The translations under genes and the position numbers were made by a program. A DNA stretch of 64,000 nt from Sulfitobacter sp. BSw21498 (GTDB lineage: Bacteria; Pseudomonadota; Alphaproteobacteria; Rhodobacterales; Rhodobacteraceae). Numbering within the stretch: position 1 is the stretch's first letter; each line of letters begins with the position of its first letter. Of the stretch, positions 17,756 to 26,835 are shown piece by piece. The notes beneath the pieces were generated by a model that saw only the letters and a list, made by a program, of their open reading frames with translations, did no database searches and was not told where the DNA came from. The stretch lies in the NCBI RefSeq assembly GCF_006064855.1, contig NZ_CP040753.1:1860001-1924000 (forward strand), given 5' to 3'.

Positions 17756-19673
17756 GCTCTTACTCGCCCTCTCCGCTTCTCTCGTACTTGCGCCCATTGC
17801 CGCCCACAGCGACGGCCCCGTGCTGCAGGAAAGCAGTTTTTGGGCACAAGAGGTTAACTCCGGCAACCTGCCCCACGTCGCTGACCGCATTCCATCAGAG
17901 CCGCTGGTCGTCGATCTCGAAGCCAAGGGCCGCAGCTTTGGTCGTCAGGGCGGTACACTCCGCACGCTGATCTCGCGGACCAAGGACGTGCGGCAGATGG
18001 CCGTCTACGGCTATGCGCGGTTGGTCGGGTACCAATCCGATTACACGCTCGCCCCCGATCTTCTTGCCGCTGTTGATGTGGAAGAAGGCCGCAAGTTCAC
18101 GCTCCGTCTGCGCCCCGGCCACCGCTGGTCCGACGGCGTGCCCTTTACCTCGGATGATTTCAAATACTGGTGGGAGAACGTCGCCAACGATCCCGATATT
18201 ACCCCCAGCGGGCCGCCTGATTTTATGATCGTGGACAACCGGCTGGGCAAGGTCACCTTTCCCGACGCGCAAACGGTCGTGTTTGAATGGCAGACCCCCA
18301 ACCCCAATTTCCTGCCGCTGCTGGCACAGGCCAGCCCGCCGTTCATCTACCGGCCCGCCCACTATCTGTCACAGTTCCACGTGAAGTTCGCCGACCCTGA
18401 CGCGCTGATCGAAAAGGTCAAATCCGCCCGCGTCAAAAGCTGGGCCGCGCTGCACAATAAACGCGACAACATGTACAAGTTCGACAATCCCGCGCAGCCA
18501 ACGCTGCAGCCGTGGATCAACACGTCGGACACGGACAGCTCGCGCAAACTGTTCGTGCGAAACCCCTATTTCCACCGCATCGACAGCCGCGGCGTGCAAC
18601 TACCCTATATCGACGTGGTGCAGATGACCGTCGTCGGCGGTGGGCTGATCGCGGCCAAGGCAAACGCGGGCGAGGTCGACCTACAGGCACGCGGGCTCGA
18701 TTTTCCCGATGTGGCGATCCTCAAAAAGGGAGAGGTCGACGGCGGCAAATACCGCACCTTGCTGTGGGCCAATGGTGCCGCCAGCCAGATTGCGATTTAC
18801 CCCAACCTGAACTTCGCCGACCCTGTCTGGCGCGAAGTGATGCGCGACGTTCGCTTTCGCCGCGCACTGAGCCTTGGCATCGATCGGCGGATGATCAACC
18901 GCGCCCTGTACTTTGGTCTCGCCAGCGAAGGCGGCATGTCCGCCCTGTCCCAAAGTGCGCTTTATGACGAAGACAACACCCATTCGTGGTCAGCGATGAA
19001 CCTTGCCCATGCCAATGCGCTGCTTGACGATATGGGTCTGACAGAGCGAACCCCTGCGGGCCTGCGCGAACTGCCCGACGGCCGCCCGATGGAGTTCGTG
19101 ATCGAGACCGCAGGCGAACGCAGCGAGGAAGAAAACGCGCTGGCGATCATCACGGACACATGGCGAGATCTGGGCATCCGTCTGATCATGCGCCCGCTGG
19201 ACCGCGACATCCTGCGCAATCGGATCTATGCGGGGCGGACGATGGCCTCGGTCTGGTATGGTTGGGACAACGGGCTTCCGGGGCCGTCGACGTCGCCATC
19301 CTATCTTGCGCCCACCGATCAGGAATTCTTTGCTTGGCCGATGTGGGGGCAGTATTATCAAACGGTTGGGCAAGCCGGATCGCCCCCTGACATGCAGCCG
19401 GCCAAACGTCTGATGTTGCTGGCGAATGACTGGAACCACACCGACGATCCGCAGGTCCGCGAAGACATCTGGAAACGGATGCTGGCCATCCATGCCGAAC
19501 AGCAGTTCGGTATCGGTATCCTCTCCGAAGCGCCGCAGCCCGTCGTTGTATCGAATGATCTGATGAACGTGCCGGAAAAAGGCATTTGGGCCTTTGATCC
19601 CGGCGCGCATTTCGGCATCCATCGTATCGATGAATTCTACTTCAAAGACCCCCATGTGCAGGTAAGCCGATGA
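17748..19673 (+). CDS. Extracellular solute-binding protein, family 5 (peptide type)
   Basis: A 641-residue periplasmic binding protein. The start at 17748 gives a Sec signal peptide ([20 protein letters not shown], cleavage near residue 20). The SBP_bac_5 pattern is clear (LRLRPGHRWSDGVPFTSDDF; VRFRRALSLGIDRRMINRAL). At about 640 residues it is longer than DppA/OppA (about 510-540), as in the YejA-like branch that binds longer peptides or peptide-antibiotic conjugates. Its end overlaps the first permease by 4 bases. The ligand is not determinable from sequence alone. Confidence 0.9.
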   Translation: MRKLLLALSASLVLAPIAAHSDGPVLQESSFWAQEVNSGNLPHVADRIPSEPLVVDLEAKGRSFGRQGGTLRTLISRTKDVRQMAVYGYARLVGYQSDYTLAPDLLAAVDVEEGRKFTLRLRPGHRWSDGVPFTSDDFKYWWENVANDPDITPSGPPDFMIVDNRLGKVTFPDAQTVVFEWQTPNPNFLPLLAQASPPFIYRPAHYLSQFHVKFADPDALIEKVKSARVKSWAALHNKRDNMYKFDNPAQPTLQPWINTSDTDSSRKLFVRNPYFHRIDSRGVQLPYIDVVQMTVVGGGLIAAKANAGEVDLQARGLDFPDVAILKKGEVDGGKYRTLLWANGAASQIAIYPNLNFADPVWREVMRDVRFRRALSLGIDRRMINRALYFGLASEGGMSALSQSALYDEDNTHSWSAMNLAHANALLDDMGLTERTPAGLRELPDGRPMEFVIETAGERSEEENALAIITDTWRDLGIRLIMRPLDRDILRNRIYAGRTMASVWYGWDNGLPGPSTSPSYLAPTDQEFFAWPMWGQYYQTVGQAGSPPDMQPAKRLMLLANDWNHTDDPQVREDIWKRMLAIHAEQQFGIGILSEAPQPVVVSNDLMNVPEKGIWAFDPGAHFGIHRIDEFYFKDPHVQVSR

Positions 19674-20698
19674 TATTCCTCAGATACGCCGTCTGGCGTT
19701 TCATCACGATGCTGCTGACCCTTCTGGTGGTCTCACTGCTGGTGTTTGTCATTATCAACCTGCCCCCCGGCGATTACCTGTCGAACCAGATCGCTGAGCT
19801 GCGTGCCACAGGTCAGGCCGAAGGCGTCGCCAAGGCCGAGTTTTTGCGGCACGAATACGCGCTGGATCAACCGATCTGGAAACAATACCTGATCTGGGTC
19901 GGCATGGTGCCGGGGCCGCAGGGGTTTGCGGGGCTGATACAGGGCAATTTCGGCTGGTCGTTCGAATTCGACCGCCCCGTTGGCGAAATTGTCGGGGACG
20001 CCCTTTGGATGACCGTACTGGTCAATCTGGCCGCCGTATTGTTCGTCTATCTTATCGCATTACCGCTGGGGGTGCTCGCCGCGGCTAAATCCGAGACGTG
20101 GGTCGATTATACCGCCGGTTTTCTGGGCTACCTCGGGCTCGCGACGCCGAACTTCCTGCTGGCGCTGATCTTGTTCTATTACGGGCATAAATACTTTGAC
20201 CTGCCGATTGGCGGGCTGATGGCCCCCGAGCTTGAAGGCCAGCCGATGTCATGGGAAAAAGTACGCTCTGTGCTGCTGCACCTGATCGTACCAACCTTTG
20301 TGATCGGCACAGCGGGCGCAGCCGCGATGATGCAGCGGCTGCGGGCGAATATGCTGGACGAGCTTGATAAACCCTATGTCGAAACCGCCAAAGCCAAAGG
20401 CATGGCCCCCGCACGGCTGCTGTCAAAATACCCGCTACGTGTGGCGTTCAACCCGTTTGTCGCCGATATCGGCAATCTGCTGCCCGCGATGATTTCGGGG
20501 TCGGTGCTGGTATCGGTTGTCCTAGGCCTGCAAACAATCGGCCCCTATCTGCTGGTTGCGCTGAAGTCCCAAGACCAATTCCTCGCCGCCTTCATCCTGA
20601 TGTTCGTGGCCCTGCTGACGCTGATTGGCACGATGATCTCTGACATGCTGCTGGTCCTGCTTGATCCGCGCATCCGTTACGGGGCACGCACCACATGA
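19670..20698 (+). CDS. Peptide-type ABC permease, OppB/YejB family
   Basis: A 342-residue permease. The N-terminal helix (FITMLLTLLVVSLLVFVIIN) is followed by a periplasmic loop holding the NLPPGDYLSNQ sequence typical of YejB-like proteins. Core helices carry the EAA loop (VETAKAKGMAPARLLSKYPL). It has 4-base overlaps on both sides, so it is translationally coupled to the binding protein and to the second permease. It forms the channel with the OppC-like subunit. Confidence 0.9.
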   Translation: MIFLRYAVWRFITMLLTLLVVSLLVFVIINLPPGDYLSNQIAELRATGQAEGVAKAEFLRHEYALDQPIWKQYLIWVGMVPGPQGFAGLIQGNFGWSFEFDRPVGEIVGDALWMTVLVNLAAVLFVYLIALPLGVLAAAKSETWVDYTAGFLGYLGLATPNFLLALILFYYGHKYFDLPIGGLMAPELEGQPMSWEKVRSVLLHLIVPTFVIGTAGAAAMMQRLRANMLDELDKPYVETAKAKGMAPARLLSKYPLRVAFNPFVADIGNLLPAMISGSVLVSVVLGLQTIGPYLLVALKSQDQFLAAFILMFVALLTLIGTMISDMLLVLLDPRIRYGARTT

Positions 20699-21849
20699 GC
20701 ATCCAGCCCGACAACCGTTTTGTTGACACGACCCCTTGGATTGATGATGCCGACCTATCTGCGCCCGAACGGGCCGAGATGGACGCCTCTGTTGCGCGGC
20801 TCATGTGGCGCAAGTTCCGCCGACATAAGCTTGCCCTCGTGTCGGGGCTGTTTCTGGCGTTCTGCTATCTGATATTGCCGGTGGCGGGGTTCATCGCGCC
20901 CTATACGCCCAACGAACGCAATGCCGAACACATCTATGTGCCGCCGCAAAGCATCAACCTTTGGCACGATGGTGCCTTCATCGGCCCCTATGTCTACAAG
21001 ACGACGGGAACGGCGGATCTGGTCAATTTTCGCTGGGTCTACGACACCGATACCAGCAAGCCGCGCAAGATTGAGTATTTTTGTAAGGGTGAAACCTACC
21101 ACCTCTTTGCCCTCATCCCAACCGATACCCATCTGTTCTGCGCCCCGGATGGGGCCACAGTGTTTCTCTGGGGCTCGGACCGGCTGGGCCGCGATGTGTT
21201 CAGCCGCATCCTTTATGGCGCGCAGCTGTCTTTGACGGTGGGGCTGATCGGCATCACGGTCAGCTTTGTACTGGGCATCTTTTTTGGGTCACTGGCGGGC
21301 TACTTCGGTGGCAAGACGGACTGGCTGGTCAACCGCGCGATTGAAATCCTGCGGTCCTTGCCCGAGTTGCCGCTCTGGTTGGCGCTGTCGGCGGCGGTGC
21401 CGTCGAACTGGGGGCCGGTGTCGGTGTTCTTTATCATCTCGATCATCCTCGGAATTCTGGACTGGCCAGGGCTGGCGCGCGCCGTACGCTCCAAATTCCT
21501 GAGCCTACGCGAAGAGGAATACGTCAAGGCAGCCGAGATGATGGGTGCCTCGCCCGCGCGGGTGATCCGCAAACACCTACTGCCGAACTTCATGTCGCAT
21601 CTGATCGCCAGCGCAACCCTATCAATCCCTGCGATGATCCTTGGTGAAACCGCGTTGAGTTTTCTTGGACTGGGCCTGCGCGCGCCTGCCGTGAGCTGGG
21701 GCGTCATGCTGAATGATGCGCAAAACCTCGCGAGCATCGAAATCTACTGGTGGACCGCCATCCCCATGCTGCCAATCATCGTGGTGGTTCTGGCGTTCAA
21801 CTTCCTAGGCGACGGCCTGCGGGCCAGCCTTGACCCGTATAAATCCTGA
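20695..21849 (+). CDS. Peptide-type ABC permease, OppC/YejE family, with large periplasmic insert
   Basis: A 384-residue permease, about 80-100 residues longer than OppC. After a cytoplasmic N-terminus and the first helix (LVSGLFLAFCYLILPVAGFI, about residues 45-65), a periplasmic insert of roughly 90 residues follows. It carries Cys in IEYFCKGETYH and in THLFCAPDG, a possible disulfide. The sequence then resumes at WGSDRLGRDVFSRI, the usual OppC start of the core. The EAA loop is VKAAEMMGASPARVIRKHLL. YejE-like proteins share this insert. It is the last gene of the operon, convergent with the hydrolase gene. Confidence 0.9.
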   Translation: MSIQPDNRFVDTTPWIDDADLSAPERAEMDASVARLMWRKFRRHKLALVSGLFLAFCYLILPVAGFIAPYTPNERNAEHIYVPPQSINLWHDGAFIGPYVYKTTGTADLVNFRWVYDTDTSKPRKIEYFCKGETYHLFALIPTDTHLFCAPDGATVFLWGSDRLGRDVFSRILYGAQLSLTVGLIGITVSFVLGIFFGSLAGYFGGKTDWLVNRAIEILRSLPELPLWLALSAAVPSNWGPVSVFFIISIILGILDWPGLARAVRSKFLSLREEEYVKAAEMMGASPARVIRKHLLPNFMSHLIASATLSIPAMILGETALSFLGLGLRAPAVSWGVMLNDAQNLASIEIYWWTAIPMLPIIVVVLAFNFLGDGLRASLDPYKS

Positions 21850-21892
21850 TCCGGTCGGCTTACCCTTCCAGATGGCCTAAATCCCAAGGGGT

Positions 21893-21912
21893 GCGGGGGG
21901 CTGCCCCCCCGC
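21893..21912. terminator. GC-rich hairpin between convergent genes
   Basis: GCGGGGGG-CTG-CCCCCCC-GC forms a short strong hairpin between the OppC-like gene and the convergent hydrolase gene. There is no T-run. It is similar in make-up to the hairpin at 35448-35468, which also lies between convergent genes. Probably an intrinsic terminator or 3'-end border for both transcripts. Confidence 0.55.
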
Positions 21913-21921
21913 TGCGCTGGC

Positions 21922-22692
21922 TTAATACCATTCGCCCATTTTGACTTCGATCCCTTCGCCGACCATTGCGGCAAAGGCGGCGGGGTCTTGCGTGCCATCA
22001 TCGCGCCCGCGGTAGTGATAGGGGTAGACGAACGCGGGTTTGAAGGTCGACACCGCAGCGGCAGCCGAGGTCGCGTCCATGGTGAACGGCAGGTTCATAC
22101 AAACAAACGCCAGATCGATGTTTTCCAGCGCCAGCATGTCCGGCGTCGCTTCGGTATCGCCAGAGATATAAACGCGGAAGTCGGCGAGGTTCACGATATA
22201 GCCGTTGTCGCGGCCTTGCGGGTGGAACTGCTTGCGTTCTTCGGTGGTGTTATAGGCGGGGATCGCTTCGATCGATACTTCGTTGAACATCGCATTCTCG
22301 CCGTTGGCCAGCGCGTTCGCCTTGGCCTTTAGCGCGGCGGGCAGCATGTCGAATACGGCGGGATTGGTGATGATTTGCGTGTTGTCACCCACGATACCGG
22401 CCAGCGTTTCGGCATTATAGTGATCACCGTGCTCGTGGGTGATCAAGATCAGATCGGGCGTGGCAAAATCACTGTAGTTCGCAACGTCGCCCACGGGATC
22501 GCAGTAGATCACGCCGGCTGGTGTCTCCATCACAAAGGACGCGTGGTCGACGGGGTGAACTTTGACCTCGCCACCGCTGACGGGGAACATGTTGCCGCCG
22601 TGGGCTGCGGCTTGTGCGGCATAGGGCAGTAGCGTCACGACACCGGCTGTAGCAGCTGTGGTCGTCAGGAATTGGCGTCTGGACTGTTTCAT
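21922..22692 (-). CDS. Exported metallo-beta-lactamase-fold hydrolase (UlaG-like)
   Basis: A 256-residue protein. The N-terminal SRRQFLTTTAATAG carries a twin-Arg signal, and cleavage is likely near AQAAAHG (about residue 32). The metal-binding HxHxDH signature is intact in LITHEHGDHYN, and FRVYISGDTEATPDM provides a further ligand region. The MBL-fold pattern resembles UlaG-type metal-dependent hydrolases. Export of a folded metalloenzyme fits a Tat signal. The substrate is unknown. It lies 78 bases downstream of the large MscS gene on the same strand. Confidence 0.87.
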   Translation of the reverse strand: MKQSRRQFLTTTAATAGVVTLLPYAAQAAAHGGNMFPVSGGEVKVHPVDHASFVMETPAGVIYCDPVGDVANYSDFATPDLILITHEHGDHYNAETLAGIVGDNTQIITNPAVFDMLPAALKAKANALANGENAMFNEVSIEAIPAYNTTEERKQFHPQGRDNGYIVNLADFRVYISGDTEATPDMLALENIDLAFVCMNLPFTMDATSAAAAVSTFKPAFVYPYHYRGRDDGTQDPAAFAAMVGEGIEVKMGEWY

Positions 22693-22770
22693 CGGAACTC
22701 TCCTGTTGCAGATGCCTAGATGCTAGCGCCAGCGGAGCCCGTTTCAATGTCACAACTGCGTCAAACGCGC

Positions 22771-25203
22771 TTAACGGTCGTCCTCGCTCTGCGCGGGGCC
22801 TGCGTCTGCCTCTTCTTCCATCGATGCCTGTGCCGCGGCGGTCACCGCATTGCGTTCCTCATCGCTAAGGTCGTGCACCTTTCCATCCGCCAGACGCACC
22901 GTGACTTCGCGGTGCGCAAAACGGATGCCTTCGCGTTCGAACAGGGCGCGAATTTCCTCGTAGACCTTCTTGCGCACCAACCATTGATCCCCCGGTTTGG
23001 TCATAAACTTGACCCGGATAATCATCGCAGAGTCCTGCATTTCGATGACGCCCTGCGATTTGAGCGGCTGGATAAAGTTATCGCCGATCACCGGATCATC
23101 CAGCAGTTCGATGCCGAGCTTTTTGATCAGCTTGCGAACCCGTTCGACATCCGTGTCATAGGTCACACGCAAGGGCAGCTTCATAATCACCCAGTCGCGG
23201 CTATAGTTCGTCATCACCTGCAGCTCGCCAAATGGGATGGTGTGTAGTGCGCCCAGATGGTGGCGCAGCTGGAATGACCGGACAGAGATTTTCTCTACGG
23301 TGCCCTTCACCCCGCCCACGTCGAGGTATTCGCCTTTGCGAAAGGCGTCATCGAACAGGAAGAATGCACCGGCAAAGATATCGCGCACCAGCGCCTGACT
23401 GCCAAAGCCGACAGCAACGCCGACGATCCCTGCGCCGGCAAACAAGGGGCCGACGTTGATCCCGAATTCCATCAACACGATCAGGGCGATGGTCACGATC
23501 AGGACGATCAGCACAAAGTTGCGAAACAGCGGCAGCAGCGTTGCCAGTCGGCTGGCCGAGGACGCCCCGCTGCCTTCGTCGCCCAACTCTGCCTCCGGCT
23601 GATCGGCAGTTTCGGCTTCTATCTTGCTATCAATCCAGATGCGGAAGGCGTGATAGATGACATAGCCGATAAACAGGATCACCATCACGTCCAGCAGCTT
23701 GTCCGCGTGGCTCTCGACCATCACCGTGGCCTCGGTGTCCCAAATAAAGAAAAACGCGTAAGCCCCACTGACAAAAGCGAGGATACCGGCCACCCGCCGG
23801 GCCAAGCTCTCGAAACTGGTCAGGCTCTGACGCGGTGCCAATGCGGCCTGTTCAGCGGCAGTATCCAGCGCATTCGTGCCATCCGCGCCCGCGATATCTG
23901 CGGCTATCGCATCGCCATCGTCCGGCAAAATACCGGCCTGTTTCTCGCGGCGCAGCGCGTTCAGGCGGCGCATCATCCGTGCGCGCGCAAAGCCGCGCTC
24001 GATGGCATAGTTGATCACGCCATAGACCACGATGATCGACACCAAGATACCGTAAGCCCCCGCGATCAGCGGCACAGAGCTAGGGTTTTCAAGCACCAGA
24101 TCATAGGTCAGTTCGACCCAGGCGAAAAGCGCATAGGCCACCACCAGCGGGGCCCAGACCCGCGACATGAAACGCCCAACCGCGCTACATTCCGAAGCGG
24201 GTTTGCCCTGCCGAAGCGCGTTTGAAATGGCCCGCCGGTTGACCCAGATCATCAGGATATTGGCGACCACAATTGCCGCTGACATCAGCGACGCAATGAA
24301 CGCGTAGACGTCGTAGTTCAGTCCCAGCTCTCCGATCCATATCCCGAACAGGATCGCGCAAGTGTCTAGGCTGGCCATCATCCACAGCCAGCGATGCAGG
24401 CGTTTGGCATCGCGGTCGCTGAACACCGGAATGCGGTATTGCGTCAGGAACGGCGACAGGATCATCCGCCACAGCCCTGCCGCCACGCGACAGACAAAAT
24501 AGCCGATGTTGATCAACGTCGCAGTGAACTGGATCGCGGTATCTTCAAGTGGGCCGAACAACAACGCCCCGAGGACATAGGCGACCAGCATCGACACCAG
24601 CACGCCGATGATACCCATGAAAAAGCGAAACACCAGGAACGGCATCTTTTCGGCATAGCCGACGGGGGCCTCCTGAACCTTGGCGGTAACAAACCTGCGC
24701 GCGATCCGTTTGCCAAAAACCTCTACCTCGACCACGACCCCGACAGCAAAAAGCGCGAGCGCAATCAACAGCGTCTTACCAAAGGCCCACAGCGTGCCAT
24801 CCGGGCTTGCGGCGCGCAGGATATAGACGACCTCGTTGATCGCGTCGGGCAATTGCACGATGCGCTCGATCAAGGCGGTGCGGAATTGGTTGCCGCGTTC
24901 TTGCAGGTGCATCAGCGGAGAGGTGTCTTTCGCCAGCACGTCCTCTGGCTGCGCACCCTCGCCTGTTTGGGCAGGGGCGGGCTGGTTCAGCAGCCCGCCT
25001 GCGCTGTCGACGACCACCACGCTTACGCCGCTTTCGGCAGCCTGTTTGATGACCTCTTGCAGCCGTGCGGCGTCGGTATCTGTGTCGCTGGCGGCTTTTT
25101 CTTGCGCTTTTGGCAAAAGGGATAGAACCCCTTGCGCCGTTGAGGCGTTAGCTAGGGATAGGAACCAAAGCGACAAAAAGAGGGTGAAGATAAAATGCCG
25201 CAT
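22771..25203 (-). CDS. Large mechanosensitive channel (MscS superfamily, YbiO/YjeP-like)
   Basis: An 810-residue inner-membrane protein. It has a signal peptide (FIFTLFLSLWFLSLANAS), a periplasmic N-terminal region to about residue 145, roughly ten hydrophobic helices, and a C-terminal MscS core. The pore helix region is GPLFAGAGIVGVAVGFGSQA followed by LVRDIFAGAFFLFDD; the beta-domain contains GEYLDVGGVKGTVEKISVRS. It should open under membrane tension and release solutes on osmotic downshock. Two cytoplasmic Glu/Asp-rich loops and a charged acidic tail are present. It is divergent from the glycan operon. Confidence 0.92.
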   Translation of the reverse strand: MRHFIFTLFLSLWFLSLANASTAQGVLSLLPKAQEKAASDTDTDAARLQEVIKQAAESGVSVVVVDSAGGLLNQPAPAQTGEGAQPEDVLAKDTSPLMHLQERGNQFRTALIERIVQLPDAINEVVYILRAASPDGTLWAFGKTLLIALALFAVGVVVEVEVFGKRIARRFVTAKVQEAPVGYAEKMPFLVFRFFMGIIGVLVSMLVAYVLGALLFGPLEDTAIQFTATLINIGYFVCRVAAGLWRMILSPFLTQYRIPVFSDRDAKRLHRWLWMMASLDTCAILFGIWIGELGLNYDVYAFIASLMSAAIVVANILMIWVNRRAISNALRQGKPASECSAVGRFMSRVWAPLVVAYALFAWVELTYDLVLENPSSVPLIAGAYGILVSIIVVYGVINYAIERGFARARMMRRLNALRREKQAGILPDDGDAIAADIAGADGTNALDTAAEQAALAPRQSLTSFESLARRVAGILAFVSGAYAFFFIWDTEATVMVESHADKLLDVMVILFIGYVIYHAFRIWIDSKIEAETADQPEAELGDEGSGASSASRLATLLPLFRNFVLIVLIVTIALIVLMEFGINVGPLFAGAGIVGVAVGFGSQALVRDIFAGAFFLFDDAFRKGEYLDVGGVKGTVEKISVRSFQLRHHLGALHTIPFGELQVMTNYSRDWVIMKLPLRVTYDTDVERVRKLIKKLGIELLDDPVIGDNFIQPLKSQGVIEMQDSAMIIRVKFMTKPGDQWLVRKKVYEEIRALFEREGIRFAHREVTVRLADGKVHDLSDEERNAVTAAAQASMEEEADAGPAQSEDDR

Positions 25204-25629
25204 ATGTCCTCGCTCGTGATGTGGGGGAGCAGGAGTAGAACGCTATGCGACCCCCGTTACCATTGCAATATGAACCCCGCGGCCCCACCTAGTTCCCCTG
25301 ACGATGAACCGGGAAGGAAGACGACCATGACACGCGCCGCATCCTCCGGGCAGCCCGCCCCCCGTATCAACACTGGCCAGCTGGCCGCATTCAAGGACCG
25401 TTGGGTCGGAACGTGCTGAAAAGCATGACATGTTCGCCTTAGATGCCTAAGGTATTTCCAGTGGCCTGCTGCGTCGGCAGACCAAGGTGAATTTGCAAGG
25501 TGATTTAGTTTATCCGGTTTCTGGGTGCATCGGGCGGGACGGGTTTTCCTGCCTTTGACATTAATACGCTTTCTCGCCGCCGACACGATCTGCGCGGCCA
25601 CGAATGATTTACCAAGTTAGGATCGGCCC
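25204..25629. other. Non-coding gap between the MscS gene and the glycan operon
   Basis: A 426-base divergent intergenic region. It should hold promoters for both sides. TTGACA occurs at 25556-25561, in the right direction for the glycan operon, but no good -10 follows at 17 bases. A 30-codon frame at 25327-25419 has GGAAGGAAG before its ATG, yet its Pro/Ala/Arg-rich product resembles nothing I recognise and it is not called. I see no tRNA or riboswitch. Confidence 0.5.
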
Positions 25630-26835
25630 ATGCGCCAGACGGTCTCGAAGAATACCCGCAACGGCAAACCTGCGCGGCGGGTCCTATTTTACAGTCATGA
25701 CACTTTTGGGTTGGGGCACTTGCGCCGCTCGCGGGCACTGGCCGCTGCTTTGATGGATGGGGACGAAGACGCCTCGGCCATCATCCTGACCGGATCCCCT
25801 GTAGCAGGCCGGTTCACCTTCCCAAAAGGGGTCGACCACATCCGTCTGCCCGGCGTGACCAAGTTAGTTGACGGCAGCTATGTGGCGCAGTCGCTGCATC
25901 TTGATATCGACCAGGTAACCTCTTTGCGGGCCAACCTGATACGCACGGCCCTCGAGGAATATACCCCCGACCTGCTGATCGTCGACAAAGAGCCCACTGG
26001 CTTCCGCGGAGAGCTGCTGCCCAGCCTTGACTGGTTGCGCGAGAACGGCACGACCAAAGTCGTGCTTGGCCTGCGCGACGTATTGGACGAGCCGGATGTA
26101 CTGGCCGCCGAATGGGAACGTAAAGGTGCCGTCGAAGCGGCAGAGAAATACTATGACGAAATCTGGGTCTATGGCATGCGAGACGTCTATGACCCGACCA
26201 AGGGTTTGCCCCTGTCACAGGCGGCGCACGACCGGATGCACTGGACAGGATATCTACGCCGCGAAGCCCCCGATGAAACACCCCCGGCCGAAGAGCCCTA
26301 TGTGCTGATCACGCCGGGTGGCGGTGGTGACGGGGCGGCGATGGTGTCGCTTGTGCTGGACGCCTACGAGCAAGACCCCGACCTGACCCCCAATGCCAAG
26401 CTGATCTATGGGCCTTTCCTTTCGGGCGACGTGCGCGAAGCCTTTGATGCGCGGGTGGCCAAGCTGGGTGGACGCGTAACCGCGCTTGGCTTTGATAGCC
26501 GGATTGAGCAGTTGTATGTCGGTGCCGAGGGCGTGGTTTGCATGGGCGGCTATAACACCTTTTGCGAAGTGCTTTCCTTTGACAAACGCGCCGTGATCGT
26601 GCCCCGCACCGTGCCGCGCCTGGAACAATGGATCCGTGCCAGCCGTGCCGAAGAATTGGGGTTGGTCCGCATGCTTGACGAAACCCGCGACGGCATGACG
26701 CCACAAGCGATGATCGCCGCGATCCGCAACCTGCCCCATCAGAACAAACCATCCGAGGCGGGTGCGAACGGGCTGCTGGACGGGTTGGACGTGGTTGTCG
26801 AACGGGGCCGCGCCCTGATGGATGGTGCCGCATGA
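25630..26835 (+). CDS. GT-B glycosyltransferase, MurG/UGT-like (first of two paralogues)
   Basis: A 401-residue soluble or peripheral glycosyltransferase. The N-terminal acceptor domain has the Gly-rich loop HDTFGLGHLRRSRALA at about residues 24-39. The C-terminal donor-binding domain has PYVLITPGGGGDGAAM and the nucleotide-sugar motif VCMGGYNTFCEVLSF, as in GT28/GT1 enzymes such as MurG. It is similar in layout to the fifth gene of the operon (29730-30869): GLRDVLDEP versus VRDILAPP, and GGYNTFCEV versus CGYNTALDV. It starts the six-gene operon; its stop overlaps the next start by 4 bases. Donor and acceptor are unknown. Confidence 0.82.
   Translation: MRQTVSKNTRNGKPARRVLFYSHDTFGLGHLRRSRALAAALMDGDEDASAIILTGSPVAGRFTFPKGVDHIRLPGVTKLVDGSYVAQSLHLDIDQVTSLRANLIRTALEEYTPDLLIVDKEPTGFRGELLPSLDWLRENGTTKVVLGLRDVLDEPDVLAAEWERKGAVEAAEKYYDEIWVYGMRDVYDPTKGLPLSQAAHDRMHWTGYLRREAPDETPPAEEPYVLITPGGGGDGAAMVSLVLDAYEQDPDLTPNAKLIYGPFLSGDVREAFDARVAKLGGRVTALGFDSRIEQLYVGAEGVVCMGGYNTFCEVLSFDKRAVIVPRTVPRLEQWIRASRAEELGLVRMLDETRDGMTPQAMIAAIRNLPHQNKPSEAGANGLLDGLDVVVERGRALMDGAA

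Noticed and set aside
25327..25419. 30-codon open frame before the glycan operon with a GGAAGGAAG site
   Set aside because: No recognisable product, low complexity, and not next to any gene; kept only as a note in the intergenic entry.
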